NCBI GenBank assembly: GCA_029268225.1
Contig: JAJUGJ010000011.1
Location: 1 to 64,000, forward strand
DNA from: Burkholderiales bacterium
Lineage (GTDB): Bacteria; Pseudomonadota; Gammaproteobacteria; Burkholderiales; Burkholderiaceae_C
DNA: 64,000 nucleotides
Direction of reading: 5' to 3'
Position 1 is the first letter of the stretch; every line of letters starts with the position of its first letter. Both the position numbers and the translations under genes were made by a program. The notes below the pieces were generated by a model, which was given only the letters and a program-made list of their open reading frames with translations, made no database searches and was not told where the DNA came from. This document shows positions 32,015 to 40,902 of the stretch, in pieces.

Positions 32015-33896
32015 AGTGATTGCCGTTGGCGTACATTGCATCGATCAGCGCGCGCTGACGCTCCATCACGACCTTGCGTTTCACCTTGAGCGTGGGGGTC
32101 AGTTCACCCGCTTCCACGGTGAGCGTGTGGGGCAAGATCGTGAACTTGCGCACCTGGCACACCCGCGTCAATTTGGCATTGACGTGGTCAATCTCTGCCT
32201 GTACTTGTGCCAACACCCGGGGATGCGTGAGCAGCTTGTCGCCGCCGCTGATTTTCTCGCTCTTGGCGAATGCGGCCAGTGCCGTAGCGTCCAGCGTCAC
32301 CAGGGCGGTCAGGTAGTTGCGTCCGTCACCACACACCACGGCATGTTCGATCATGTGGGTGTCCATCAGCGAGGCCTCGATGTTGCCAGGCGAGATGTTC
32401 TTGCCTCCCGAGGTGATGATGAGGTCCTTTTTGCGTCCGGTGATGTAGACGTAGCCATCCTCGTCCACGCGCCCGAGATCACCGGTCAACAGCCAGTCGC
32501 CGTCCATGGTCTCGGCCGTCGCTTCAGGCTGTCCCATGTAGCCCTTGAACACATTGGGGCCGCGCACCAGCAGTTCACCATCCGGCGCCACGCGAATTTC
32601 CATCCCTGGGATCACTCGGCCGACCGAGCCCATGCGTGTGGCACCGTCAAGGTTCATGGTGGACGGCCCACTCACCTCGGATTGCCCATACAACTCCCGT
32701 ACAACCAGATCCAGCCCGGTGAAGAATGCCAGACTCTCCGGAGCGATGGGTGCAGCGCCAGAGCTCAGAATCCGTGCGTGTTGAAAACCGAGCGCTTCAT
32801 GCACCTTGCGATAGATGAGGCGTCGCGCCAGACCTTTCTGTAAGGACAACCATGGCCCCACAGGTTGTCCGGCCAGATCTCGTTCATGCCAGGCCCGGCC
32901 TACGCCGAGTGCCCAACGCGCCATATGGGCCTTGAAGCCGGTGGCAGCCGCCAACTTCGTTTCGATGGCCGCTTGCATCTTCTCCCAGACACGAGGCACC
33001 CCGAAAAAGACCGTAGGCTTGACTTCCTTGAGATGGTCACCCAGCGTTTCCATGCTGCTGGCGTAGTAAAGCTGAAAACCGGCATGAGCCTGGTTGTGCA
33101 TGCTGCCCATCTGTTCGGCCGCGTGGGCCATGGGGAGGTAGGAGATCAATCGCTCGTTCTCATTGGCCTCGCAGATCTTGACCATGGTGGTCGCCATCCA
33201 CCACAAATTGCCCTGACTCAAGGCCACCGCCTTGGACGGTCCTGTCGTGCCCGAGGTGTAAATGAGGGTGCCGATGTCGTCGGGATTCAGCTCGGCCATG
33301 CGCGCATCCAAGATCTCATCCGGGACGGTTTGAGACGACGCCAGGAAACCGGACCACGGCAATTGAGGCAATGGAAAGTCGGAGGTGGGGGTGTCCGTCT
33401 TGAACATCACCACCTGGCGCAGGTGGGGCACGCGATCGGCGCAGGCCTGAACGCCCGCCAACCTCTCAGAGTTCTCCACCATCAGCACCTTGGCCTTCGA
33501 GTGGTTCAGAACGTAAGCCATGTCGTCGACCGAGCTCGTCCAGTAAATACCGGCAGGCTTGGCGCCAATCGACATGGCCGCAAAAGCGGTGATGGCCCAC
33601 TCAGGCCGGTTGAAGCTGAGGATGGCAACCGCGTCACCGCGCTGAACGCCCATGCTGATCAGCGCGCGGGCTGCTTGTCGGACCTGTAGGCCGTACTCGC
33701 GCCACGATGTCCCTTCCCAGCGCTCTGGACCGCGCACGAAGTAGGCCGGTTTGTCCGAGAGTCGCGCGGCAGTACGTTGCAGCACCACGGGGGGAGGCAC
33801 GAAGCCAGCCAAAGGGTCCGTCCGGTCGCTCGCCTTGGCATGAAATGTCTGGCGTTGAATATGCTCGCCGGATGGAATTGCTTGAGAATGGGCCAC
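32013..33896 (-). CDS. Long-chain fatty acyl-CoA synthetase (AMP-binding, FAA1 type)
   Basis: 627 residues with a GTG start at 33896. The AMP-binding motif is TLIYTSGTTGPSKAVALS, and further adenylation motifs are YGQSEVSGPSTMN and LTGDLGRVDEDGYVYITGRKKDLI, the latter with the hinge and catalytic region. This organisation matches the FAA1-type AMP-forming ligases that activate long-chain fatty acids to CoA esters at the membrane. A perfect AAGGAGG ribosome binding site (plus-strand 33902-33908) five bases upstream decides the GTG start. A strong promoter with an overlapping palindrome lies just upstream. The exact chain-length preference is unknown. Confidence 0.9.
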   Translation of the reverse strand: MAHSQAIPSGEHIQRQTFHAKASDRTDPLAGFVPPPVVLQRTAARLSDKPAYFVRGPERWEGTSWREYGLQVRQAARALISMGVQRGDAVAILSFNRPEWAITAFAAMSIGAKPAGIYWTSSVDDMAYVLNHSKAKVLMVENSERLAGVQACADRVPHLRQVVMFKTDTPTSDFPLPQLPWSGFLASSQTVPDEILDARMAELNPDDIGTLIYTSGTTGPSKAVALSQGNLWWMATTMVKICEANENERLISYLPMAHAAEQMGSMHNQAHAGFQLYYASSMETLGDHLKEVKPTVFFGVPRVWEKMQAAIETKLAAATGFKAHMARWALGVGRAWHERDLAGQPVGPWLSLQKGLARRLIYRKVHEALGFQHARILSSGAAPIAPESLAFFTGLDLVVRELYGQSEVSGPSTMNLDGATRMGSVGRVIPGMEIRVAPDGELLVRGPNVFKGYMGQPEATAETMDGDWLLTGDLGRVDEDGYVYITGRKKDLIITSGGKNISPGNIEASLMDTHMIEHAVVCGDGRNYLTALVTLDATALAAFAKSEKISGGDKLLTHPRVLAQVQAEIDHVNAKLTRVCQVRKFTILPHTLTVEAGELTPTLKVKRKVVMERQRALIDAMYANGNH

Positions 33897-33919
33897 GCAT
33901 GCCTCCTTGGGTTTGATCC

Positions 33920-33948
33920 ATTAAAAACCAAGGTGACGTATACGTCAA
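33920..33948 (-). promoter_or_regulatory. Sigma-70 promoter of the acyl-CoA synthetase with overlapping operator
   Basis: On the minus strand, -35 TTGACG (plus-strand 33943-33948) and -10 TTTAAT (33920-33925) are spaced 17 bp apart, a near-consensus promoter. A perfect 14-bp palindrome TGACGTATACGTCA (33934-33947) covers most of the -35 and the start of the spacer. That geometry is expected of a repressor that blocks RNA polymerase, probably one responding to acyl-CoA. Confidence 0.7.
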
Positions 33949-34000
33949 TTGATTATCTAATAGGTAAAACCCTTTGGCGGCACAGGCTGGGGGCCCAAAT

Positions 34001-34027
34001 GCGAAAAGCCCGGCCAAGGCCGGGCTT
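34001..34027 (-). terminator. Intrinsic terminator of rne
   Basis: AAGCCCGGCC (34006-34015) and GGCCGGGCTT (34018-34027) are perfect ten-base complements with a two-base gap. On the minus strand the stem is followed by TTTTCGC. It lies 35 bases beyond the rne stop. Confidence 0.8.
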
Positions 34028-34061
34028 GCGCGATGGAGGGGGGCCCTCCAGCATCACGTCG

Positions 34062-36965
34062 TCAGGCGGAGGCCTGCTCCTCAAAAGGCAGTACGACGTC
34101 CTTCAAGTCCTTGCGCGTTTCCACCAGAATCAGAGGACCCTCGTCCAGTTGAACGGGGGGGTTGCGCTCACGTGGGACATGCACGGGCTTGGGTTCGTTT
34201 GCAATGGCCTCTTGAGCGGCGCGGATCTTGTCCACATCCGAGTTCACCCACTCCAGTCCGGCATTGCGGGCAATCGCCTCCAGATCCGCCAGTGGAAGCA
34301 CGAACGGTGCCTCCATCGTGGTCGCGGGCACGTCGGCTTGTGCGGCAGGCTCAGTGCTGGGGGCAATGCTGACTTCGGTCGCAGGGGCCTCCGGTGCCAA
34401 GGTCACGGCAACTTCCACAGGAATCGTCGCAGCCGGGGCTGAGACCTGCGCAACCGTCTCGTCTGTCGCACTGACCGCGGTCGGCGCGTTCGGTGTCGCA
34501 GTGCTCACCGCCTCGGTGATCACGTCAGCACGCACGGCCTCTGCTTCATTGACCACGCCTTCGGTGCGAGGTGCTCGTTCAGAACGGTTGCGATCACGGC
34601 CGCCACGGCGGCGACGTTCGCCTTCTGCGGCCTCGCCTTGGTCGGCGGGCGCCTGGACAACGTTCTCGGTGTCCTGACTCCCGGCTTCAGAAGCGTTCAG
34701 ACCTTCCAGCTGGCTTTGTGCATCATCGCGCTCGGTTCGGCCACGACCACCACGGCGGCGGCGGCGGCCATTTTCACGTTCAGCTTCCGAGGCGGTGGCG
34801 CCCTCCACCGACACCTGGTCCGCGGCCAACGCTTGCGCCTCCGCTGCGATGGCCTCACGGTTGATGGCTGTGCGTTCACCATTGCGCTCACCACCGCGAC
34901 CACCACGGCTGCGGCGGCCACCTTCGCGTGCAGCGTCCTCGGTGCGGGAGGCGTCAACGCCACCTTCTGCGTTCATCGGACGGTCTTCGCGTGGCTGGCG
35001 ACGACCTTGGCGGCCTTCGCCCTTTTCGCCACGCTCACCTTGGCGCTCGCCGCGACGGCCTTCGCCGCCACGTTCCCCGCGTTCACCACGCTCGCCACGC
35101 TCGCCACGGCGTTGACCTTCGCGGCGGCCACGGCCTTGACCCTTGCCAGCATCCTTGGCCTCCTCGGTCGGCGCCACGGCGGGTGCCGCTGCCACGGGCG
35201 TGGCCTCTGCAGCGGGCGTACCCATGCCGAACAGACGCTTGAGCCAGCCAAAGAATCCACCCGAAGCCGCTTCAGTGACCGGTGCAGTTGGCGCGTGGGC
35301 CACATGCGGGATCTCGACGTTGGCTTCCAGCACGGGCTGGTGCTGCGGCATGGCCATCGGGGCAGGCTGATCTGGCAGCACGCCCTTGATGATGGGCTCT
35401 TGCTTGGCCTTGGCCTTTTCGCGGCGGGTGATGCCCACCTCGTCGTCCGGCTCCTCGATCATCGAGTAGCTGGTCTGGATGTTTTCCAGACGCGGATCGT
35501 CGTGGCGCAGGCGTTCCAGCTTGTAGTTCGGCGTTTCGATGTGCTTGTTGGGGATCAACAGCACGGTCACGCGTTGCTTGAGTTCGATCTTGGTGATCTC
35601 GGTGCGCTTTTCGTTCAGCAGGAAGGAGGTCACTTCCACCGGCACTTGCACGTGCACGGCGGCGGTGTTGTCCTTCATGGACTCTTCCTGAATGATGCGC
35701 AGGATCTGCAGCGCCGACGACTCGGTGTCACGGATGTGACCGGTGCCGTTGCAACGCGGGCAGGTGATGTGCGAACCTTCCGACAGGGCAGGGCGCAGAC
35801 GCTGACGCGACATTTCCAGCAGACCGAACTTCGAGATCGAGCTGAACTGCACGCGGGCACGGTCGGTGCGCAGGGCGTCACGCAGGCGCTGCTCCACCTC
35901 GCGGCGGTGCTTGCTGTCCTCCATGTCGATGAAGTCCATGACGATCAGGCCGCCCAGGTCGCGCAGGCGCATCTGGCGGGCGATTTCGTCGGCTGCTTCC
36001 AAGTTGGTGCGGAAGGCGGTTTCCTCGATGTCGCTGCCACGGGTGGCGCGCGCCGAGTTCACGTCCACCGAGACCAGGGCTTCGGTGTGGTCGATCACGA
36101 TGGCGCCGCCCGAGGGCAGGTTCACCGTGCGGCTGAAGGCCGTCTCGATCTGGTGCTCGATCTGGAAGCGGGCGAACAGGGCCGCATCGTCACGGTAACG
36201 CTTCACGCGGTTGGCCGTGTCGGGCATGACGTGCAGCATGAACTGCTTGGCCTGTTCGTAGATGTCATCCGTGTCGATCAGGATCTCGCCGATGTCGGCG
36301 GTGAAGTAATCGCGGATCGCGCGGATGACCAGCGACGATTCCTGATAGATCAGGTAAGCGCCCTTGCCAGCCTGGGCCGCATCGTCGATGGCGGTCCACA
36401 GCTTGAGCATGTAGTTCAGGTCCCACTGCAGCTCGGCCGGGGTGCGGCCAATACCAGCGGTGCGGGCGATCAGGCTCATCCCCTTGGGATACTCGAGCTG
36501 GTCCATCGCCTCTTTGAGCTCTTCGCGCTCATCACCCTCGATGCGACGGCTCACGCCACCGCCACGCGGGTTGTTGGGCATCAGCACCAGATAACGGCCG
36601 GCCAGCGAAACGAAGGTGGTCAGGGCTGCGCCCTTGTTGCCACGCTCTTCCTTTTCGACCTGGACCAGCAGTTCCTGGCCTTCCTTGATCACGTCCTGAA
36701 TGCGGGCCGAGCGAACCTCGACACCTTCCTTGAAATACTGACGCGAGATTTCCTTGAAAGGCAGGAAACCATGGCGCTCTTCGCCGTAATCGACGAAACA
36801 GGCTTCCAGGGAGGGTTCAACGCGGGTGACGACCGCCTTGTAGATATTGCCCTTGCGTTGTTCACGCCCTTCGATTTCGGTTTCGAAGTCGAGCAGTTTT
36901 TGTCCGTCAACAATGGCCAGGCGCCGTTCTTCCGGCTGCGTGGCGTTGATCAGCATGCGCTTCAT
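34062..36965 (-). CDS. rne: Ribonuclease E
   Basis: 967 residues from the ATG at 36965 ([21 protein letters not shown]). The catalytic half (1-515 or so) has the S1 RNA-binding domain near residues 35-125, the RNase H-like and DNase I-like segments with [29 protein letters not shown], and the zinc-link TCPRCNGTG. The C-terminal half is low-complexity and Arg/Glu/Gly-rich, expected to be disordered and to scaffold the degradosome and bind RNA. An amphipathic [10 protein letters not shown] at about 578 resembles a membrane-targeting segment. RNase E starts mRNA decay and processes rRNA and tRNA. The reading from 37025 adds 20 residues not found in the family. Confidence 0.95.
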   Translation of the reverse strand: MKRMLINATQPEERRLAIVDGQKLLDFETEIEGREQRKGNIYKAVVTRVEPSLEACFVDYGEERHGFLPFKEISRQYFKEGVEVRSARIQDVIKEGQELLVQVEKEERGNKGAALTTFVSLAGRYLVLMPNNPRGGGVSRRIEGDEREELKEAMDQLEYPKGMSLIARTAGIGRTPAELQWDLNYMLKLWTAIDDAAQAGKGAYLIYQESSLVIRAIRDYFTADIGEILIDTDDIYEQAKQFMLHVMPDTANRVKRYRDDAALFARFQIEHQIETAFSRTVNLPSGGAIVIDHTEALVSVDVNSARATRGSDIEETAFRTNLEAADEIARQMRLRDLGGLIVMDFIDMEDSKHRREVEQRLRDALRTDRARVQFSSISKFGLLEMSRQRLRPALSEGSHITCPRCNGTGHIRDTESSALQILRIIQEESMKDNTAAVHVQVPVEVTSFLLNEKRTEITKIELKQRVTVLLIPNKHIETPNYKLERLRHDDPRLENIQTSYSMIEEPDDEVGITRREKAKAKQEPIIKGVLPDQPAPMAMPQHQPVLEANVEIPHVAHAPTAPVTEAASGGFFGWLKRLFGMGTPAAEATPVAAAPAVAPTEEAKDAGKGQGRGRREGQRRGERGERGERGERGGEGRRGERQGERGEKGEGRQGRRQPREDRPMNAEGGVDASRTEDAAREGGRRSRGGRGGERNGERTAINREAIAAEAQALAADQVSVEGATASEAERENGRRRRRGGRGRTERDDAQSQLEGLNASEAGSQDTENVVQAPADQGEAAEGERRRRGGRDRNRSERAPRTEGVVNEAEAVRADVITEAVSTATPNAPTAVSATDETVAQVSAPAATIPVEVAVTLAPEAPATEVSIAPSTEPAAQADVPATTMEAPFVLPLADLEAIARNAGLEWVNSDVDKIRAAQEAIANEPKPVHVPRERNPPVQLDEGPLILVETRKDLKDVVLPFEEQASA
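35020..35140 (-). repeat. RGE-type low-complexity repeat inside rne
   Basis: The reading frame encodes short tandem RGE/RGERG units (for example [11 protein letters not shown]), generated by repeated CGC/CGT-GGC-GAG triplet-phased runs. It lies in the disordered C-terminal half of RNase E. Such simple-sequence tracts vary in length among relatives. Confidence 0.6.
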
Positions 36966-37387
36966 GTGTTCTCCACAATCCAAGCGAGGCCCGACCGGGA
37001 TGGCACCAGGCAAACCTCGACTCACCCCTGATCTGGAGATCAGAGGCAGCTTTCATGCACGAGCAACGAGCTAGAACCGTGAAGGAATTGCCTGGGGCCG
37101 ACAAGACGCGAGAGGCGTCAGGACAGCAGGGGCGCGCGCGCCGAGACTTGGACACGGGCCTGCCGCCATCCAGGCCCATCCAGACAGGCGAGCGCGATGC
37201 GCGCTGCGGTCGGCTGGATGAGGAGGAGGGGGGCAGGGGGCGCCGTCAGCCACACATCGCCACGCACCCAATGCGGCGCGCTCTCTTCCATCCACTGGAA
37301 GAAAGCCGGCACAAAGGCGAGGCGATTGAGGAGCTGAATGGGCCAGGACACGTGGGCAGTCACTCGACGCAGATCCCAGCGCGACGT

Positions 37388-37403
37388 CGGTGACATGTCA
37401 CCG
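37388..37403. promoter_or_regulatory. Perfect 16-bp palindrome in the rne/rluC intergenic region
   Basis: CGGTGACATGTCACCG is fully self-complementary. It could be a binding site for a dimeric regulator of rne or rluC, or a hairpin in the rne leader RNA. No cognate regulator can be named. Confidence 0.45.
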
Positions 37404-37479
37404 CGACATCGCTGAGACCCGGAAAACCTTGAATTGGGGTTCGATCTACGTTGGCTCTGACAACCTTGACCTTGAGGCA

Positions 37480-37502
37480 AAACCACACCTTGGGTGGTTT
37501 TC
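37480..37502. other. Hairpin in the rne leader region
   Basis: AAAACCAC (37480-37487) and GTGGTTTT (37495-37502) are perfect complements with a seven-base loop. The plus strand has a T-run at the end of the stem, and the minus-strand RNA would place the same stem in the rne leader. It could act as a terminator or as an RNase E-sensing structure. Confidence 0.45.
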
Positions 37503-37669
37503 TCCGGCAAGTCGGGGTTGTTGCATCACCATCAATTGGCGGGACACCCCGCCGGGCTTTGTCATGCAGCGCCACCAGATCGGCTCGAAAGGTAAAATGC
37601 CTTCTGGTCTTGCCTGTTGGTTGTCGCTGATACCGCACAAGCCATATCAACACACAACGAATTCACAAC

Positions 37670-38833
37670 GTGGCCAAGTCCATTATAGGTGCGAAAAACA
37701 CATCCCGGCCGGCAGGGAAAACCTCTGGCAAAACCTCATCTCGCCCTGTGCGACAAGGGGTGATGGTGCGGGTGGCCAAGGCCACTCCAACTCCGGCCCG
37801 GGACCCTGTGGTCGAATTGCCGGCCGCCGTCCAACGCCTCACGATCGACGAGGGCAGCGCCGGGCAACGCCTCGACAACTTCCTCATCAAAGTGCTCAAA
37901 GGCGCGCCCAAGACCCTGGTCTACCGCATCATCCGCAGCGGCGAGGTGCGGGTCAACAAGGGCCGGGCTGCGGCCGACACCCGTCTGGACATGGGCGACG
38001 AGGTGCGCGTGCCCCCCTTGCGTCTGACGGAAAAGAATGACGAGCGGGCCGCCGCGGTACCCGCCCGCGAGTTTCCGGTGCTGTTCGAAGACGATGCCCT
38101 GCTGGCCATCAACAAGCCGGCCGGTGTGGCCGTACACGGGGGCAGCGGTGTGAGTTTCGGCGTGATTGAGCAATTGCGCCGGGCCCGGCCGCAGGCTCGC
38201 TTCCTGGAGTTGGTGCACCGACTGGACAAGGAAACGTCTGGCATTTTGCTGGTGGCGAAAAAGCGCAGTGCCTTGACCACCTTGCAGGATGTGTTCCGCA
38301 ACCGGCAGGTGCAAAAGACCTACGCTGCCTTGGTGATCGGTGGGTGGCCCGCATCCCGCAAGGTCATCGACGTGTCCTTGCACAAATTTCTCACCCCCGA
38401 GGGGGAGCGCCGGGTCATGGCAGTGAAGGACGAAGACGAAGGGCGTCGCTCCATCAGCCTCGTTCACGTCGTGCAACGTTATGCAGAATTCAGTCTGCTG
38501 GACGTGACCATCAAGACGGGGCGCACCCATCAGATCCGTGTGCACCTCCAGCACGAGGGGCACCCCATTGTCGGCGATGACAAGTACGGAGACTTCACCT
38601 TGAACAAGGCCCTGGCGCGTGGGCACCTCAGCGAGCCACTGGCCGGGGTGGACCGTCGGCAGTTGCCTGAGGGACGGTTTGCCCGCATGTTTCTGCATGC
38701 ACGTTATCTGCGCCTGGACCACCCTGTCACTGGCGAGCCTTTGACGCTGGAGGCCCCCTTGCCGGCAGACTGTGCGCAATTGCTGACGGCGCTGACGCCG
38801 TTCGACCCCGCATCCGCGAAAGCCCGAACATGA
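37670..38833 (+). CDS. rluC: 23S rRNA pseudouridine synthase RluC
   Basis: 387 residues from a GTG at 37670; an ATG at 37763 (residue 32) is an equally reasonable start. An S4-like RNA-binding domain (about 50-110, AGQRLDNFLIKVLKGAPKTLVYRIIRSGEVRVN) precedes the catalytic domain with Asp in LVHRLDKETSGILLVAKK. TGRTHQIRVHLQHEGHPI follows. RluC modifies U955, U2504 and U2580 (E. coli numbering). The gene is divergent from rne, the usual bacterial arrangement. Its stop overlaps the HAD gene (ATGA at 38830-38833). The Ser/Lys-rich first 30 residues are atypical for the family. Confidence 0.93.
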   Translation: MAKSIIGAKNTSRPAGKTSGKTSSRPVRQGVMVRVAKATPTPARDPVVELPAAVQRLTIDEGSAGQRLDNFLIKVLKGAPKTLVYRIIRSGEVRVNKGRAAADTRLDMGDEVRVPPLRLTEKNDERAAAVPAREFPVLFEDDALLAINKPAGVAVHGGSGVSFGVIEQLRRARPQARFLELVHRLDKETSGILLVAKKRSALTTLQDVFRNRQVQKTYAALVIGGWPASRKVIDVSLHKFLTPEGERRVMAVKDEDEGRRSISLVHVVQRYAEFSLLDVTIKTGRTHQIRVHLQHEGHPIVGDDKYGDFTLNKALARGHLSEPLAGVDRRQLPEGRFARMFLHARYLRLDHPVTGEPLTLEAPLPADCAQLLTALTPFDPASAKART

Positions 38834-39513
38834 ACTTTTCCGACGATGGTGACCTGCGCCCACGTGCCTATGACCTCATCGTGTTCGATTGGGATGGCAC
38901 CCTGTTTGACTCCACCGCGCTGATCGTTCGCTCGATCCAGTTGGCGTGTGAGGACATGGGGTTACCGGTACCTGCCCGTCACGAGGCGGCCTATGTCATT
39001 GGCTTGGGGCTGCACGATGCCCTGGCCCATGTCGCACCGACCTTGCCGCCCGAGCAGGTGCCCGCCATGGGGCAACGCTACCGTCACCACTATTTCCGTC
39101 AGCAAGGCGATTTGAGCCTGTTTGACGGCACTGTCGAGTTGCTGCAGGCACTCAAGGCTCGCCACCATTGGCTGGCCGTGGCCACGGGAAAGAGTCGACA
39201 GGGTCTCAACGAGGCCCTGACCCACGTCGAGCTCCGAGGCATGTTTGACAGCACTCGGACGGCCGATGAGACGGCGTCCAAGCCCCATCCGCTGATGTTG
39301 CAAGAGTTGATGGCCGAGTTCGGTGTAGAGCCTGAGCGCACCCTCATGATTGGTGACACCACCCACGATTTGCAACTCGCGCTCAACGCAGGCACGCACA
39401 GCGTCGCGGTCAGCTACGGCGCGCATGAGCCGGCTGCGTTTGGCGACTTTCCTGCTCGTTTCGTGGCCCACTCGACCGCGGAATTGCGTGATTGGTTGCT
39501 GCGGCATGCCTGA
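38830..39513 (+). CDS. HAD-superfamily hydrolase, phosphoglycolate phosphatase-like
   Basis: 227 residues. HAD motif I is FDWDGTLFDS, motif II lies in LAVATGKSRQG, and motifs III and IV are KPHPLML and MIGDTTHDLQLALNAG. The helical cap between motifs I and II places it in the Gph-like subfamily I. It is likely to dephosphorylate a small phosphorylated metabolite; the substrate is not predictable. It is coupled to rluC by an ATGA overlap and overlaps the Rieske gene by eight bases, so the three are co-transcribed. Confidence 0.88.
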   Translation: MNFSDDGDLRPRAYDLIVFDWDGTLFDSTALIVRSIQLACEDMGLPVPARHEAAYVIGLGLHDALAHVAPTLPPEQVPAMGQRYRHHYFRQQGDLSLFDGTVELLQALKARHHWLAVATGKSRQGLNEALTHVELRGMFDSTRTADETASKPHPLMLQELMAEFGVEPERTLMIGDTTHDLQLALNAGTHSVAVSYGAHEPAAFGDFPARFVAHSTAELRDWLLRHA

Positions 39514-39883
39514 GTCCTGGGGCGAGCCCGAGTGGCTGTGCGCGTCTGCGGACCTGCGGGAATGCGGGGATGCCGTGATGTTCGACGTGCTGGAGAACGG
39601 GCTGAGCGTTTCGGCTTTTGCGGTGCGATTCCGCTCGGTCGCCGTGGCCTACCTCAACCGATGCGCTCACCTGCCGGCTCAGATGGATTGGCAACCGGGG
39701 CGTTTCTGGGATGTTGAGGGCCGCTACATTGTGTGTGCGATGCACGGCGCGCTGTACGATCCGCCCGACGGCCGCTGCGTTTTGGGGCCTTGCCGTGGGG
39801 CGCACCTGACCGCCATCACCCTGACCGAGAAAGACGGGCAGGTCTATTGGTATCCTTCGCAACATCTGCAGCCTGTTTTCTGA
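39506..39883 (+). CDS. Rieske [2Fe-2S] domain protein
   Basis: 125 residues from the ATG at 39506. The two Rieske boxes are present as C-x-H in NRCAHLPAQMDW and C-x2-H in IVCAMHGALYDPPDGRC, giving the 2Cys-2His ligands of a [2Fe-2S] cluster. The second box lacks the usual G-x-F form but keeps the ligands. There is no signal or membrane segment, so it is soluble and cytoplasmic, like a ferredoxin component. Its partner is unknown. It overlaps the HAD gene by eight bases and precedes the S49 peptidase. Confidence 0.88.
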   Translation: MPESWGEPEWLCASADLRECGDAVMFDVLENGLSVSAFAVRFRSVAVAYLNRCAHLPAQMDWQPGRFWDVEGRYIVCAMHGALYDPPDGRCVLGPCRGAHLTAITLTEKDGQVYWYPSQHLQPVF

Positions 39884-39929
39884 ACATGCTGTCACTTGAT
39901 GCACCATCACCGATCTTTCAGGCCATTTC

Positions 39930-40889
39930 ATGAGCATTGATGACCCCCGCAACCCAGACCTGCCCAAGGCCACCGAGCAAGCCTTGCTGACGCAGTTCGC
40001 CCGCGCTTATCTGCAGCAGCAGCGCAGTGAGCAGCGTTGGCGCTGGTTCTGGCGTCTGGTCTGGTTGCTCGTCGCGGCGTCCATCGTCATTGGGACCCTC
40101 CAGACGGTGCCTTCGGCCAAAGCGCCTGTGACTGCGCACACCGCGCTGGTCGAAGTGCGTGGCGCCATCGCGACCGATGCCGAAGCCAATGCGGACAACC
40201 TGATGGCCGCACTGCGTAGCGCGTTCGAGGATCACGGCGCGCGCGCTGTGGTCATGCGCATCAACTCGCCCGGTGGCAGCCCGGTGCAGGCGGGCTTGGT
40301 GCATGACGAAATCGTTCGTCTCAAAGCGCTGCACAAAAAGAAGATCTACGCCGTGTGTGAAGAGATGTGCGCTTCCGCAGCCTATTACATCGCCGTGGCG
40401 GCCGATCAGGTCGTGGTTGACAAGGCTTCCGTGGTGGGATCCATCGGTGTGTTGATGGACGGTTTTGGCTTCACGGGTGTGATGGACAAGATTGGCATTG
40501 AACGCCGTTTGATGACGTCCGGTGCCAACAAGGGCATGCTGGACCCATTCTCGCCGCGTGACCCCGTGCAGGAAACCTATGCGCAGGCCATGCTGGATCA
40601 AATTCATCGGCAGTTCATCGCGGTCGTTCAAAAGGGACGAGGCCAGCGTCTGAAAGACAACCCTGAGTTATTCAGCGGGCTGTTCTGGAACGGCGAGCAG
40701 GCCGTCAGCATGGGGTTGGCCGACAGACTTGGCAGTCTGGATCAGATTGCCCGCGATGAGGTGAAGGCCGAAGACATCATCGACTACACCCAGAAAGAGA
40801 ATCTTGCTGAGCGTCTGGCCAAGCGTTTTGGTGCCGCTGTTGGCGCAGGCGCCGTGCAGGCCATGCGCGAATCCGTCAGTATTCGCTGA
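39930..40889 (+). CDS. S49-family signal peptide peptidase (SppA-like)
   Basis: 319 residues. One transmembrane segment near the N-terminus (about 47-65, LVWLLVAASIVIGTLQTV) is followed by the S49 domain. MRINSPGGSPVQAGLV is the oxyanion-type motif, and EEMCASAAYYIAVAADQVV holds the catalytic Ser. The Lys lies in MTSGANKGMLDPFSPRDP. It corresponds to the short, single-domain SppA form. It should degrade cleaved signal peptides at the inner membrane. It is the fourth gene in the rluC cluster and converges on the HDOD gene. Confidence 0.9.
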   Translation: MSIDDPRNPDLPKATEQALLTQFARAYLQQQRSEQRWRWFWRLVWLLVAASIVIGTLQTVPSAKAPVTAHTALVEVRGAIATDAEANADNLMAALRSAFEDHGARAVVMRINSPGGSPVQAGLVHDEIVRLKALHKKKIYAVCEEMCASAAYYIAVAADQVVVDKASVVGSIGVLMDGFGFTGVMDKIGIERRLMTSGANKGMLDPFSPRDPVQETYAQAMLDQIHRQFIAVVQKGRGQRLKDNPELFSGLFWNGEQAVSMGLADRLGSLDQIARDEVKAEDIIDYTQKENLAERLAKRFGAAVGAGAVQAMRESVSIR

Positions 40890-40902
40890 CCAGCAGGCTG
40901 TT

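Larger units (their letters stand above)
36966..37669. other. 704-bp divergent region: rne leader and rluC upstream region
   Basis: No gene is supported here. It holds a 16-bp perfect palindrome CGGTGACATGTCACCG at 37388-37403 and a hairpin AAAACCAC-N7-GTGGTTTT at 37480-37502. It also holds a TAAAAT hexamer at 37593-37598 that could be the rluC -10. The portion from 36966 to about 37560 is probably the long rne 5' leader; in E. coli a structured rne leader of about 360 nt mediates autoregulation. Promoter positions on the minus strand could not be assigned with confidence. Confidence 0.5.

Noticed and set aside
34638..37031. A 797-residue plus-strand frame opposite rne
   Set aside because: Composition (Ala/Thr/Leu/Val-rich with repeated ATT and TLA patterns) mirrors the rne codons, and rne is strongly conserved on the other strand.
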